The translations under genes were made by a program, and so were the position numbers. From an uncultured Eubacterium sp. (lineage in GTDB: Bacteria > Bacillota > Clostridia > Oscillospirales > Acutalibacteraceae): a stretch of DNA of 47,506 nt. This document shows, one piece after another, positions 41,564 to 47,506 of this stretch. Positions within the stretch are counted from its first letter, which is position 1; every line of letters begins with the position of its first letter. The DNA lies in assembly GCA_905234495.1 (NCBI GenBank), contig CAJOHE010000012.1:1-47506 (forward strand), in the 5' to 3' direction. The notes under the pieces were generated by a model, which saw only the letters and a list, made by a program, of their open reading frames with translations, searched no databases and had not been told where the DNA came from.

Positions 41564-42661
41564 ATGAATATTTATTTTAGCGAAATTTTCAAACAACTTC
41601 GCAAGGAGCGTGAATTAACGCAAGAGGCACTTGCCGATTTCCTCGGCGTTTCTTTTCAGGCAGTCAGCAAATGGGAACGTGGCGAAAGTTATCCCGATAT
41701 TGAAATGTTGCCAGAAATTGCAGTGTATTTCGGCATTTCCGTGGATGAATTGCTCGGTGTAAACCGTGCTCAAAACGAACAAGAAATACTCAGCATAATT
41801 GAAGAATATGATAATCTTACGGATTCGGAAGCAAAACACAAAATCATTATTAAGGCAATAGAGAAATACCCGAATGATTTTCGTTTGCAGCTACGCCAAA
41901 TGAGCGATTTGGCATTCCGAAATGCTATTGCCAACTATAAAAAGAATCTGCCGAAGGTCAGGGCGATTTATGAAAACATACAACGCAACTGCAGAACTGA
42001 TACAATTCGCATTTGCGCTAAGCGTTATTTAGCCGCCTATTACAATATGCTTGCTTACCATGAAGAGAGCGGCATCACGTATAAGGACTGTGAAAAAATC
42101 CTAAGTGAAATGCCGTATATGCGGGACGGTCAGGAGTTTTTGCGCTCTTACCTTTATCCGCACGATACGGATGATTGGAAAGTGAATACGATGGAAGCCG
42201 TTGAGGAGGAAATAAGCCTTCTGTGTCACGGTATAGCTCATCTTTTTGACTTTGTAAACGGCAAAAATGCTGAGGATATTGATAAGCTTATTAAAGTTGC
42301 AAATATTGAAATTAATCTGTTAAATTCCTTTTATGATGATGGTAATTACGGACGAGCTTGGCGAAATATCATTTTTACCTACGGCTATCTTGGATATTTT
42401 TATGTGCGAAAAGGAGATTATGAAAATAGCATAAATGCCTTCAAAAAAGAAATACAACTTGCAAAGCGCTTTGACAGCCTTGACAGGTTTACTGTTATGC
42501 ACTCTACCTTTTTCGAAGGAAGAGAGTTTGATAAACACACTCTTGGCAGCACCTTTGTTGCAAGCAGCCGTGTTAAAACACTTCTTGAAGAAAAATATCC
42601 GCTTCCCAATGAGTTCAAAGCAACGCCAGAGTTCCGGGAAATCATAAACACTTTGAAATAA
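41564..42661 (+). CDS. XRE-family transcriptional regulator with long C-terminal helical domain
   Basis: The 365-residue protein has an N-terminal HTH_3 domain (about 7-62: LRKERELTQEALADFLGVSF, then QAVSKWERGESYPDIEMLP and GISVDELLGV). The C-terminal 290 residues look alpha-helical and TPR-like (YGRAWRNIIFTYGYLGYFYV), as in peptide-sensing or stress-sensing XRE proteins. No peptide pheromone gene is seen nearby. It has its own promoter with an inverted repeat and a strong terminator after it. It may control element genes, but that is inference. Confidence 0.85.
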   Translation: MNIYFSEIFKQLRKERELTQEALADFLGVSFQAVSKWERGESYPDIEMLPEIAVYFGISVDELLGVNRAQNEQEILSIIEEYDNLTDSEAKHKIIIKAIEKYPNDFRLQLRQMSDLAFRNAIANYKKNLPKVRAIYENIQRNCRTDTIRICAKRYLAAYYNMLAYHEESGITYKDCEKILSEMPYMRDGQEFLRSYLYPHDTDDWKVNTMEAVEEEISLLCHGIAHLFDFVNGKNAEDIDKLIKVANIEINLLNSFYDDGNYGRAWRNIIFTYGYLGYFYVRKGDYENSINAFKKEIQLAKRFDSLDRFTVMHSTFFEGREFDKHTLGSTFVASSRVKTLLEEKYPLPNEFKATPEFREIINTLK

Positions 42662-42667
42662 AACTAT

Positions 42668-42711
42668 AAAAGCAACAGCCTTCGGTTAATCCGAAGGCTG
42701 TTGCTTTTATT
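42668..42711. terminator. Terminator between the XRE gene and the HEPN gene
   Basis: AAAAGCAACAGCCTTCGG and CCGAAGGCTGTTGCTTTT form a perfect 18-bp stem around TTAAT, with tails on both strands for convergent genes. Confidence 0.9.
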
Positions 42712-43116
42712 CAATTACAGACTTAATATACTTTTCAATTTCACCAACAAATGTTTTTGCATTATCTAATGCTTCTTGCGCATCAATCAAACATCATAAT
42801 CACTGGCGCCTCTTGCTTCCTGCAACCTACCGATTACCTTTGACATTTCAGCGTCGATTTTACCCGTTTTGATATATTTCTGCCTGAAATGAGAGATAAC
42901 TCCGGAATGCTTTTTTGAGTCATATCCTTCCAACACCTCTAACGCTTTCAGTGCGTGAAAAGCAGCATAATATGCACGGCTGATAGCGCCATTATAATCA
43001 CCGATATTAATGTATGCAGGGATAAAGGTTATGATTTCTTGCGCTTCATCAAGCTGCATTTTTGATAATTCAATAACACTTTTATCAAGCAACCTTAACA
43101 CCCTCTCTCTCAACAT
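42707..43116 (-). pseudogene. HEPN-domain protein (HepT-like), C-terminus frameshifted
   Basis: The main frame gives 109 residues. It carries the HEPN core SRAYYAAFHALKALE with R47 and H54 (the Rx6H RNase motif) and ends prematurely at RGASDYDV. The next frame continues IDAQEALDNAKTFVGEIEKY and stops at 42707, exactly the usual HEPN tail. A small deletion near 42789-42795 therefore truncates the protein by about 25 residues. The upstream partner MNT gene overlaps by about 30 bp; the start is uncertain (TTG at 43116 or a later TTG/GTG). In MntA/HepT pairs HEPN is the RNase toxin. Confidence 0.78.
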
Positions 43117-43423
43117 TTACAAGAAACGGCATTGCCGTCTTATATCGGTTAAATGTGTCGGTATCATAAATCAATATGGAAACCGTAACATCATTATCAA
43201 GAGAAAGCTGACTGCCGATATCACTAAAATCATAAAAGTACTTCATCAGATCATCACGCGAACACTTGATGCGTACCATAATGTCAATATCGGATTCATC
43301 ATCATAATCGCCGCGGGCGTATGAGCCGTAAAGAATAACTGCATCCAGCTTGTCACCAAGAAGGCGCTTTGCTTCTTCGGCAACAGAGCTTGTAACTATA
43401 TTAAGTTGACTCTTTGTACACAT
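43085..43423 (-). CDS. MNT-family minimal nucleotidyltransferase (MntA-like antitoxin)
   Basis: The 112-residue protein has the nucleotidyltransferase site GSYARGDYDDESDIDI, that is GSx10DxD with G33, S34, D45 and D47. MntA enzymes transfer AMP to a tyrosine of the HEPN toxin and so neutralise it. It starts at the ATG behind AAAGGAGGTG and overlaps the HEPN gene, the standard order for these pairs. With HEPN truncated, the pair is either inactive or altered. Confidence 0.88.
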   Translation of the reverse strand: MCTKSQLNIVTSSVAEEAKRLLGDKLDAVILYGSYARGDYDDESDIDIMVRIKCSRDDLMKYFYDFSDIGSQLSLDNDVTVSILIYDTDTFNRYKTAMPFLVNVEREGVKVA

Positions 43424-43565
43424 AAGCGCACCTCCTTTTTCTCTAATATTATTAATAATCAAGTTAATTATATCTGTAACGCGAATAATCACTTAAGCAT
43501 CATATCATTTAATAAAGGTAAACGCAACTTCAGTTACCATTGTGTCCCAAAAGTTGTACTGATTT

Positions 43566-43594
43566 TAACATGTTATTGCGCGCGAATATGCGCG
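43566..43594. repeat. Two palindromes upstream of the winged-helix gene
   Basis: TAACATGTTA (43566-43575) is a perfect 10-bp palindrome. It is followed by CGCGC-GAATAT-GCGCG (43579-43594). They lie in the promoter/leader region of the mobilization genes and could be operator or replication sites. Confidence 0.5.
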
Positions 43595-43659
43595 GTGTTA
43601 TCATTAGGCTGGACAAGGTTCCGTATGAAATATTCTGATTTGCGGAAGGAGGATTGTAT

Positions 43660-44064
43660 ATGGATTACAGGCAGCAGGTTGAGTATCTGAAAGCGGGAAA
43701 TTATTTCTTTATCCCCAACGATATATTCAGTTATGAATTAACGCCGAAGGCGTTTACCGTTTTGTGTTACCTCGCTCATATCAGTGATAATATGGGCGAA
43801 TGTCATCCCTCAAGATACACCATAGGCAAGCATTGTCATATCACCCGTTCAACTGTTGACAGAGCACTGAAGGAATTAGTTGATAACGGGCTGATTGACA
43901 TTGAAAAACGATACAAGGATAACATACAAACTACCAGCTCATATTCACTCTGTTACATCACCAAAAAGAATAAAACCATATACAACCTTGTAGCAGATAT
44001 GAACGGGGTACTGGAAGGTAACAAAAGACGCGGAACCAGGTATTTAAGCGGTAAAAGAGGTTAG
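43660..44064 (+). CDS. Winged-helix HTH protein, RepA/HTH_36-like
   Basis: The 134-residue protein has a winged-helix domain (about 20-90). NYFFIPNDIFSYELTPKAFT opens it, followed by TVLCYLAHISDN, HPSRYTIGKHCHITRSTVDR and ALKELVDNGLI. Such proteins are common next to mobC and relaxase genes in Firmicutes elements and are annotated as replication initiator-like or HTH_36 regulators. The start is the ATG at 43660 behind AAGGAGG. There is no replicase domain, so autonomous replication by this protein alone is doubtful. Confidence 0.78.
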   Translation: MDYRQQVEYLKAGNYFFIPNDIFSYELTPKAFTVLCYLAHISDNMGECHPSRYTIGKHCHITRSTVDRALKELVDNGLIDIEKRYKDNIQTTSSYSLCYITKKNKTIYNLVADMNGVLEGNKRRGTRYLSGKRG

Positions 44065-44069
44065 TAAAC

Positions 44070-44150
44070 GGGCTTTGAATATAGGCGAGTTTCGGCTTTG
44101 TATATCGCTCGCCCGAGGCGGCGATACAAAGCCAATGGGGCTGACGCCCC
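44070..44150 (+). other. Candidate origin of transfer (oriT)
   Basis: Just upstream of mobC, GGCTTTGTAT-AT-CGC (44094-44108) pairs with GCGATACAAAGCC (44121-44133), a 13-bp stem with a two-base bulge. It is followed by GGGGC-TGAC-GCCCC (44137-44150). A partial copy of the left arm (GGCTTTGAATATAGGCGAG) precedes it at 44071-44089. An imperfect inverted repeat plus GC hairpin directly before MobC and relaxase is the expected oriT layout. Confidence 0.65.
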
Positions 44151-44174
44151 AAACCCCGCTTTCAGGAGATGGAT

Positions 44175-44483
44175 ATGAACAGAGATATCGTTTTGAATTT
44201 CAGAGTGACGGAGAAAGAACGGCAGATCATTGAAGATAAGGCATATATAAAGTATGACTCGTTAGCTCCTTATCTTCGTGACGCTGCGCTTGGTAAGGAC
44301 ATTTATGTTGTGCCCGGTCTTACGGGTATTGATGAAGAACTGAACGCAATCGGTAACAATCTGAATCAGTTGACTCGCCTTGCTAATTCAGGTGCAGTAA
44401 AATGCGTTGACCTTTCAGAAACAAGAAAAGAGGTGGCAAAGATATGGCGATTATTAAACTCACTTCTGGAAAAATATCAGTAG
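44175..44483 (+). CDS. mobC: Mobilization accessory protein MobC
   Basis: The 102-residue protein has a ribbon-helix-helix-like N-terminus (IVLNFRVTEKERQIIEDKA) and the MobC hallmark IGNNLNQLTRLANSG. MobC binds oriT and helps the relaxase open the strands. The start is the ATG at 44175 with AGGAG six bases upstream; an ATG two codons earlier leaves no room for a ribosome binding site. It overlaps the relaxase gene by 40 bp and lies 25 bp after the candidate oriT. Confidence 0.88.
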   Translation: MNRDIVLNFRVTEKERQIIEDKAYIKYDSLAPYLRDAALGKDIYVVPGLTGIDEELNAIGNNLNQLTRLANSGAVKCVDLSETRKEVAKIWRLLNSLLEKYQ

Positions 44484-45415
44484 GCATTATCGTAAACTAT
44501 GTCACGCAGAAAGAGAAAACCGAGGACAACTGTATGCCCGAGAGCGTACTTGATGAGTTTGAAATGACGAAGCTCAAGTACAACAAGCTCGGCGGCAGAA
44601 CATATTATCATATGATTCAGTCCTTCGCTTCCGATGATGACATCACACCGGAGCAGGCGCACGAAATCGGTTTGCAGATGGCTGAGCATTGCTTCCCTGA
44701 ATATCAGGTGTTAGTTGCAACGCATATTGACCGTCAGCACACGCATAATCATTTCGTTATCAATTCGGTGAATATGGTTGACGGAAATAAGATGAACGTG
44801 GCTCCGCAGGATTTAATTGCAATAAAAGAATATAGTAATTATCTTTGTGAGAAAAACGGTTTCAAAACTACCGAGGCCAAGACAGACAGAAACAGAGAAC
44901 CGCACTGGAAATTTGAAATCAGAATGATGGCGCTGCGGATGATGAAAGAGTCTTATTCGATGTCGGACTTCATTGAGAAAATGAGACTGCACGGAATAGA
45001 TGTAAAGTACAATCCCGACTACAAGTATATGACTTACACCGACGCTAACGATCACAGGGTAAGAGATGCAAAACTGTTTGACGAACGGTTGCTGAAAGAA
45101 AACCTGCAGACATATTTCTGGCTCGGCGGTTGTGAATCGCCTCTTGCGGAAACGATTGAAACCTATGAAACGCCGAAGTCAGGCGACTGCACAACGGGAC
45201 TGGATAACTTAATCTTCGATACGCTTGCAGCACTGACGACACCGGAACCCGACTTTGATAATTACGATTACTACGAGGTTGAGGACAAGGTGCTTGATGT
45301 GTTAGTTTTGAAAATGCGCGCACACGGCTACAAGGTTACAAAGTCCGAACTCAACAAAAAGATATCCTACAATACGCCGTATGAGCAAGAACAGGAACAA
45401 GGATTATTTATGTAA
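44444..45415 (+). CDS. Relaxase/mobilization nuclease (MOBP, VirD2-like)
   Basis: The 323-residue protein has the relaxase domain (PF03432). Y19 in VNYVTQKEK is the likely nicking tyrosine and HIDRQHTHNHF (H94, H99, H101, H103) the HUH-type metal motif. It cuts oriT and stays bound to the DNA for transfer. Many relatives are 450-550 residues with a longer C-terminal region, so this is a short form but ends cleanly before excisionase. The start at 44444 lies within mobC behind AAGAGGTGG. No coupling protein or mating-pair genes are present, so transfer needs a helper element. Confidence 0.9.
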   Translation: MAIIKLTSGKISVGIIVNYVTQKEKTEDNCMPESVLDEFEMTKLKYNKLGGRTYYHMIQSFASDDDITPEQAHEIGLQMAEHCFPEYQVLVATHIDRQHTHNHFVINSVNMVDGNKMNVAPQDLIAIKEYSNYLCEKNGFKTTEAKTDRNREPHWKFEIRMMALRMMKESYSMSDFIEKMRLHGIDVKYNPDYKYMTYTDANDHRVRDAKLFDERLLKENLQTYFWLGGCESPLAETIETYETPKSGDCTTGLDNLIFDTLAALTTPEPDFDNYDYYEVEDKVLDVLVLKMRAHGYKVTKSELNKKISYNTPYEQEQEQGLFM

Positions 45416-45426
45416 AGGAGTTAACG

Positions 45427-45639
45427 ATGGAAGAAATTATTAAAGAAGAAATCGCAAACGAAAAGGAAGATGAACTCGTATTTCTCACCCCGATGGATGT
45501 ATCCAAAATCATCGGTTGCTCCGTTCAGGCGGCGAGAGAATTATTCTACCGTGAGGACTTCCCGACTATCAAGGTCGGCAAGAATTACAAAGTTATGAAA
45601 TCCGCTTTCATTGACTGGTGCAGGGAACGGAGAGTATAA
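45427..45639 (+). CDS. xis: Excisionase-like HTH protein
   Basis: The 70-residue protein has an acidic N-terminus and an HTH_17/MerR-like domain: LTPMDVSKIIGCSVQAAREL, then FYREDFPTIKVGKNYKV. This is typical of excisionases that bend att DNA for the tyrosine integrase. It follows the relaxase by 11 bp with a GGAG ribosome binding site and is followed by a terminator. The integrase lies at the opposite end of the integrated element; on the excised circle the two would still be separated by the two right-end cargo genes. Confidence 0.8.
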   Translation: MEEIIKEEIANEKEDELVFLTPMDVSKIIGCSVQAARELFYREDFPTIKVGKNYKVMKSAFIDWCRERRV

Positions 45640-45642
45640 GCG

Positions 45643-45675
45643 TATAGCCACCAAATCGGTGGCTGTACTTTTTTT
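45643..45675 (+). terminator. Terminator of the mobilization operon
   Basis: AGCCACC and GGTGGCT form a 7-bp stem around AAATC, followed by seven Ts a few bases later. Confidence 0.75.
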
Positions 45676-45725
45676 GTGTGTTGTGATATAATGGGACAAA
45701 TAATATTTTTCATTAGGGAAATCAA

Positions 45726-46415
45726 ATGACAAATCTACAAATTCAAAGTATTGCCAAGCAAACAATTGAATATATTAAAACACAGATTTGTGTCGGTCAG
45801 TCATTGGAAAAAATCAGAAGTCTCTGCGAAAACAAAATGCTTGAATTAGGCGCAGATTCATTTTGGTATTATGATATAGGTGCATTGGTATTTTCAGGAA
45901 CGGATACAACTATTTCTATCTCCGGAAGAATATATAAAACTCCAAGCAGCAAAATTCAAGTTAACGACATAATCACTATTGATTTAAGTCCGCAATCAAA
46001 TCACGTTTGGGGTGATTATGCACGGACAATAGTTGTTGAAAATGGTGAGGTTGTAAACAACATAAACGATATTAGCAATGCAGAATGGAAACAAGGATTG
46101 TTGTTTGAAAACGAGCTGCATAAAGAATTGTTATCCTTTGCTACGCCGGATACTACATTTGAAGAACTGTATTTTCAAATGAACAGTTATATTACAAAGA
46201 ACGGTTTCATAAACTTGGATTTTAACAAAAACCTTGGTCATTCAATTGCTAAACACAAAATACAAAGGATTTATTTAGAAAAAGGAAACCAAAAGAAACT
46301 CGGAAGCGTTGAGTATTTTACTTTTGAACCACACATCGGCAAAGCAAATTCTCTGTACGGATACAAGAAAGAAAACATATATCATTTTGTCGGCAATGAA
46401 TTAAAAGCGTTGTGA
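45726..46415 (+). CDS. M24-family metallopeptidase-like protein (creatinase/aminopeptidase fold)
   Basis: The 229-residue protein resembles the pita-bread catalytic domain of M24 enzymes. ITIDLSPQ and WGDYARTIVV hold the two metal aspartates, NLGHSIAKH the histidine, and YFTFEPHIG a glutamate. It lacks the N-terminal domain of Xaa-Pro peptidases. The overall form is like a minimal methionine or Xaa-Pro aminopeptidase, with unknown substrate. A TATAAT lies at 45687-45692 with a poor -35. It is cargo between the mobilization operon and the right att site. Confidence 0.78.
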   Translation: MTNLQIQSIAKQTIEYIKTQICVGQSLEKIRSLCENKMLELGADSFWYYDIGALVFSGTDTTISISGRIYKTPSSKIQVNDIITIDLSPQSNHVWGDYARTIVVENGEVVNNINDISNAEWKQGLLFENELHKELLSFATPDTTFEELYFQMNSYITKNGFINLDFNKNLGHSIAKHKIQRIYLEKGNQKKLGSVEYFTFEPHIGKANSLYGYKKENIYHFVGNELKAL

Positions 46416-46431
46416 AATAAAGGGAGATATA

Positions 46432-47136
46432 ATGAAAATAGCAAACGGTATGGAATTCATAAATGATGAAGCCGTAATAGGAAAATGGAATAATATTGGT
46501 TGGCTTGATAATACATATAGTACGTCACTTGAAAGTTTAAATGAAAAAAGCGGTGAATATGATACTCTGTATTTTCTACCTAACGGTGAGTCATATTGGA
46601 TATTTGAGGGCTGGACAAAGAGCGTTCTTTTAATACATTACGGTGGAGATGAGCCTATCCTAACATACAAATATGATATTCAAAGAATTGACAATAAGGA
46701 TTATCTGTTTTTTAGAGTAGAGGATAAGACCGAAGTTTTCATTAAGGTCAACTCAAAACACTACACAAAAGCAACTCTCGGAAGACACGATAATATTAAC
46801 CTTCCGTTTGTTTACGATAAGCGGGTGATCGGAAAGTGGAAGTCAGTTGCATTTGTAGATGCAATAGATGCCTTTTCCCCTGACAATGAGTGTGACGGTC
46901 TTTATCTGAAAGAAATCGAATTCTTTTCTGACGGCAGATTAGAACAGACTACTATGGATGAAGTTTGGCACGACAAATGGACTAAAGGGTCTGTTATTAA
47001 TCTTCATCGGACAACCGTTGCTGCTTATGAAATACGTGTAATAAACGGCACAGAGTATTTGTTTATGGAGTGGAAAATGGGTAACTACATTTATGGCGGT
47101 ATGGAACCCGAGTTTTATGTCTTTATCCGTTCATAA
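46432..47136 (+). CDS. Two-repeat beta-rich protein similar to the C-terminal domain of BlaR1-like regulators
   Basis: The 234-residue protein contains two related halves. EAVIGKWNNIGWLDNTY...YLFFRVEDKTEVFIKV is repeated as KRVIGKWKSVAFVDAIDAF...LFMEWKMGNYIYGGMEPEFY with VFIRS. The pattern (VIGKWk.v.fv....F.p, then a late W/Y-rich strand) resembles a domain found at the C-terminus of some Firmicutes BlaR1/M56 proteins and as stand-alone proteins. There is no signal peptide, so it is cytoplasmic. It follows the M24-like gene by 16 bp with a GGGAG ribosome binding site. Function is unknown. Confidence 0.65.
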   Translation: MKIANGMEFINDEAVIGKWNNIGWLDNTYSTSLESLNEKSGEYDTLYFLPNGESYWIFEGWTKSVLLIHYGGDEPILTYKYDIQRIDNKDYLFFRVEDKTEVFIKVNSKHYTKATLGRHDNINLPFVYDKRVIGKWKSVAFVDAIDAFSPDNECDGLYLKEIEFFSDGRLEQTTMDEVWHDKWTKGSVINLHRTTVAAYEIRVINGTEYLFMEWKMGNYIYGGMEPEFYVFIRS

Positions 47137-47170
47137 CTCAGACAATACCCAAATCTCTTGAAATAGTTTC

Positions 47171-47205
47171 AGCCTCGGCAGTACACTGCCGAGGCTATAT
47201 TTTTG
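47171..47205 (+). terminator. Terminator at the right end of the element
   Basis: AGCCTCGGCAG and CTGCCGAGGCT form an 11-bp stem around TACA, followed by ATATTTTTG. Confidence 0.85.
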
Positions 47206-47212
47206 TTTGCAA

Positions 47213-47270
47213 AGTGGTTGGCAAGTGGTTGACGTTCAGGAAAACTGAAGTGCGCTGAAGGCAACTGAAG
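47213..47270. repeat. Integrase arm-site-like repeats at the right end
   Basis: AGTGGTTG(G/A)C occurs at 47213 and 47224 (11-bp period). CTGAAG occurs at 47245, 47255 and 47265 (10-bp period). The first pair is also repeated at 32264-32287 at the other end. Helically phased short repeats beside att are typical of integrase and Xis binding sites. Confidence 0.65.
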
Positions 47271-47334
47271 TCAGCCATTCGGATTTTTGCATATTATGTT
47301 TAGTGCCTATTTAAGCCAATTTAGAGCGATTTGC

Positions 47335-47364
47335 ATAAAAATAAGACGGGTTGGAAAACCCGTC
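47335..47364 (-). terminator. Terminator of tRNA-Pro
   Basis: On the minus strand GACGGGTT-TTCC-AACCCGTC is followed by TTATTTTTATG. It lies within the right att repeat and begins 5 bp after the tRNA CCA end. Confidence 0.8.
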
Positions 47365-47379
47365 CCGTTGGTCGAGGTG
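47345..47379. repeat. Right attachment-site repeat
   Basis: This is the partner of 32177-32211 (34/35 identical). It spans the tRNA-Pro terminator hairpin and the last 11 bases of the tRNA gene, so integration keeps the tRNA intact. Confidence 0.88.
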
Positions 47380-47446
47380 ACAGGACTTGAACCTGCGGCA
47401 TCCTGCTCCCAAAGCAGGCACTCTAGCCAAACTGAGTTACACCTCG
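47369..47446 (-). tRNA. tRNA-Pro (anticodon UGG)
   Basis: The reverse complement forms a 78-nt cloverleaf. Acceptor CGAGGTG pairs with CACCTCG, the anticodon arm is CCTGC-TTTGGGA-GCAGG with TGG, and the T-arm is GCAGGTTCAAGTCCTGT. Discriminator A is followed by an encoded CCA at 47369-47371. It is the integration target of the element. Confidence 0.97.
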
Positions 47447-47506
47447 TTATTGATTTTTTCCTTCTTTCATTTCCTGCTTTGCTCGCCCTCTTGCAAAATC
47501 GTCGCC

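Larger units (their letters stand above)
32177..47379. mobile_element. Integrative mobilizable element inserted in tRNA-Pro(UGG)
   Basis: The 15.2-kb region is bounded by 35-bp direct repeats that overlap the tRNA-Pro 3' end. It encodes a tyrosine integrase at one end, and MobC, relaxase and an excisionase near the other. Cargo comprises the SMEK-NTPase, a NUDIX/ASCH/S51/PPase row, an XRE regulator and MNT/HEPN. No type IV secretion genes (VirB4, VirD4, VirB6) are present, so it needs a helper for transfer. Base composition is more AT-rich than the chromosome, most strongly over 33.6-38.4 kb. Two cargo genes are frameshifted; the mobility genes look intact. Confidence 0.85.

Noticed and set aside
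47447..47506. Open minus-strand frame ending (TAA) right next to the tRNA-Pro 5' end
   Set aside because: Only 19 codons are visible at the window edge, and another minus frame is also open. It may be the end of a real gene but cannot be supported.

Overview
The window (47.5 kb) looks like chromosome of a gut-type Clostridia bacterium, probably Oscillospiraceae/Ruminococcaceae. The reasons are low-GC Gram-positive promoters with 17-bp spacers, strong AGGAGG-type ribosome binding sites, an alpha2 glycyl-tRNA synthetase, a Gram-positive-type LexA box, a pyruvate formate-lyase activase, and a GH25 lysozyme carrying choline-binding-type repeats. The taxonomic placement is inferred from gene content only.

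Layout. (1) 1-360: C-terminus of a probable large serine recombinase, its terminator, and tRNA-Asn. (2) 419-29029: mostly housekeeping chromosome. It holds a polA-rimI-tsaD-hypoxanthine glycosylase operon (minus), dusB-nagA-trmL, glyQS, a DUF975 membrane protein, pckG, an EEP-family phosphohydrolase, a three-gene PF04392/TrpX-type ABC transporter, a D-2-hydroxyacid dehydrogenase and alr. Next come a small RNA gene with a perfect consensus promoter, a two-gene operon under a LexA box, and a DUF1624 acyltransferase. It ends with a HAD-NUDIX fusion, cysteine desulfurase and thiI, pflA, and a secreted lysozyme with 31 wall-binding repeats. (3) 29062-32163: accessory DNA with a TIR/SEC-C protein, an AAA ATPase and two unrecognised AT-rich genes. 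(4) 32177-47379: a 15.2-kb integrative mobilizable element in the 3' end of tRNA-Pro(UGG), bounded by 35-bp direct repeats (34/35 identical). It encodes a tyrosine integrase, a 1582-residue putative SMEK-nuclease/STAND-like NTPase, a NUDIX-ASCH-peptidase S51-PPase/NUDIX cargo row, an XRE regulator, an MNT/HEPN pair with a broken HEPN, a winged-helix protein, a candidate oriT, MobC, relaxase, excisionase and two further cargo genes.

How it fits together. The chromosomal half covers tRNA biology (tsaD, dusB, trmL, thiI with cysteine desulfurase, glyQS), wall metabolism (alr, nagA, lysozyme) and central carbon metabolism (pckG, pflA). The right third is a defence/mobility zone. The most notable points are the large SMEK-NTPase as an antiphage candidate, and matching phased repeats on both sides of the left att site, which suggest that two related elements entered the same tRNA-Pro. 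The LexA-controlled mini-operon, the alr-proximal sRNA with a UCCUCC loop, and the TIR/SEC-C and AAA genes also deserve attention.
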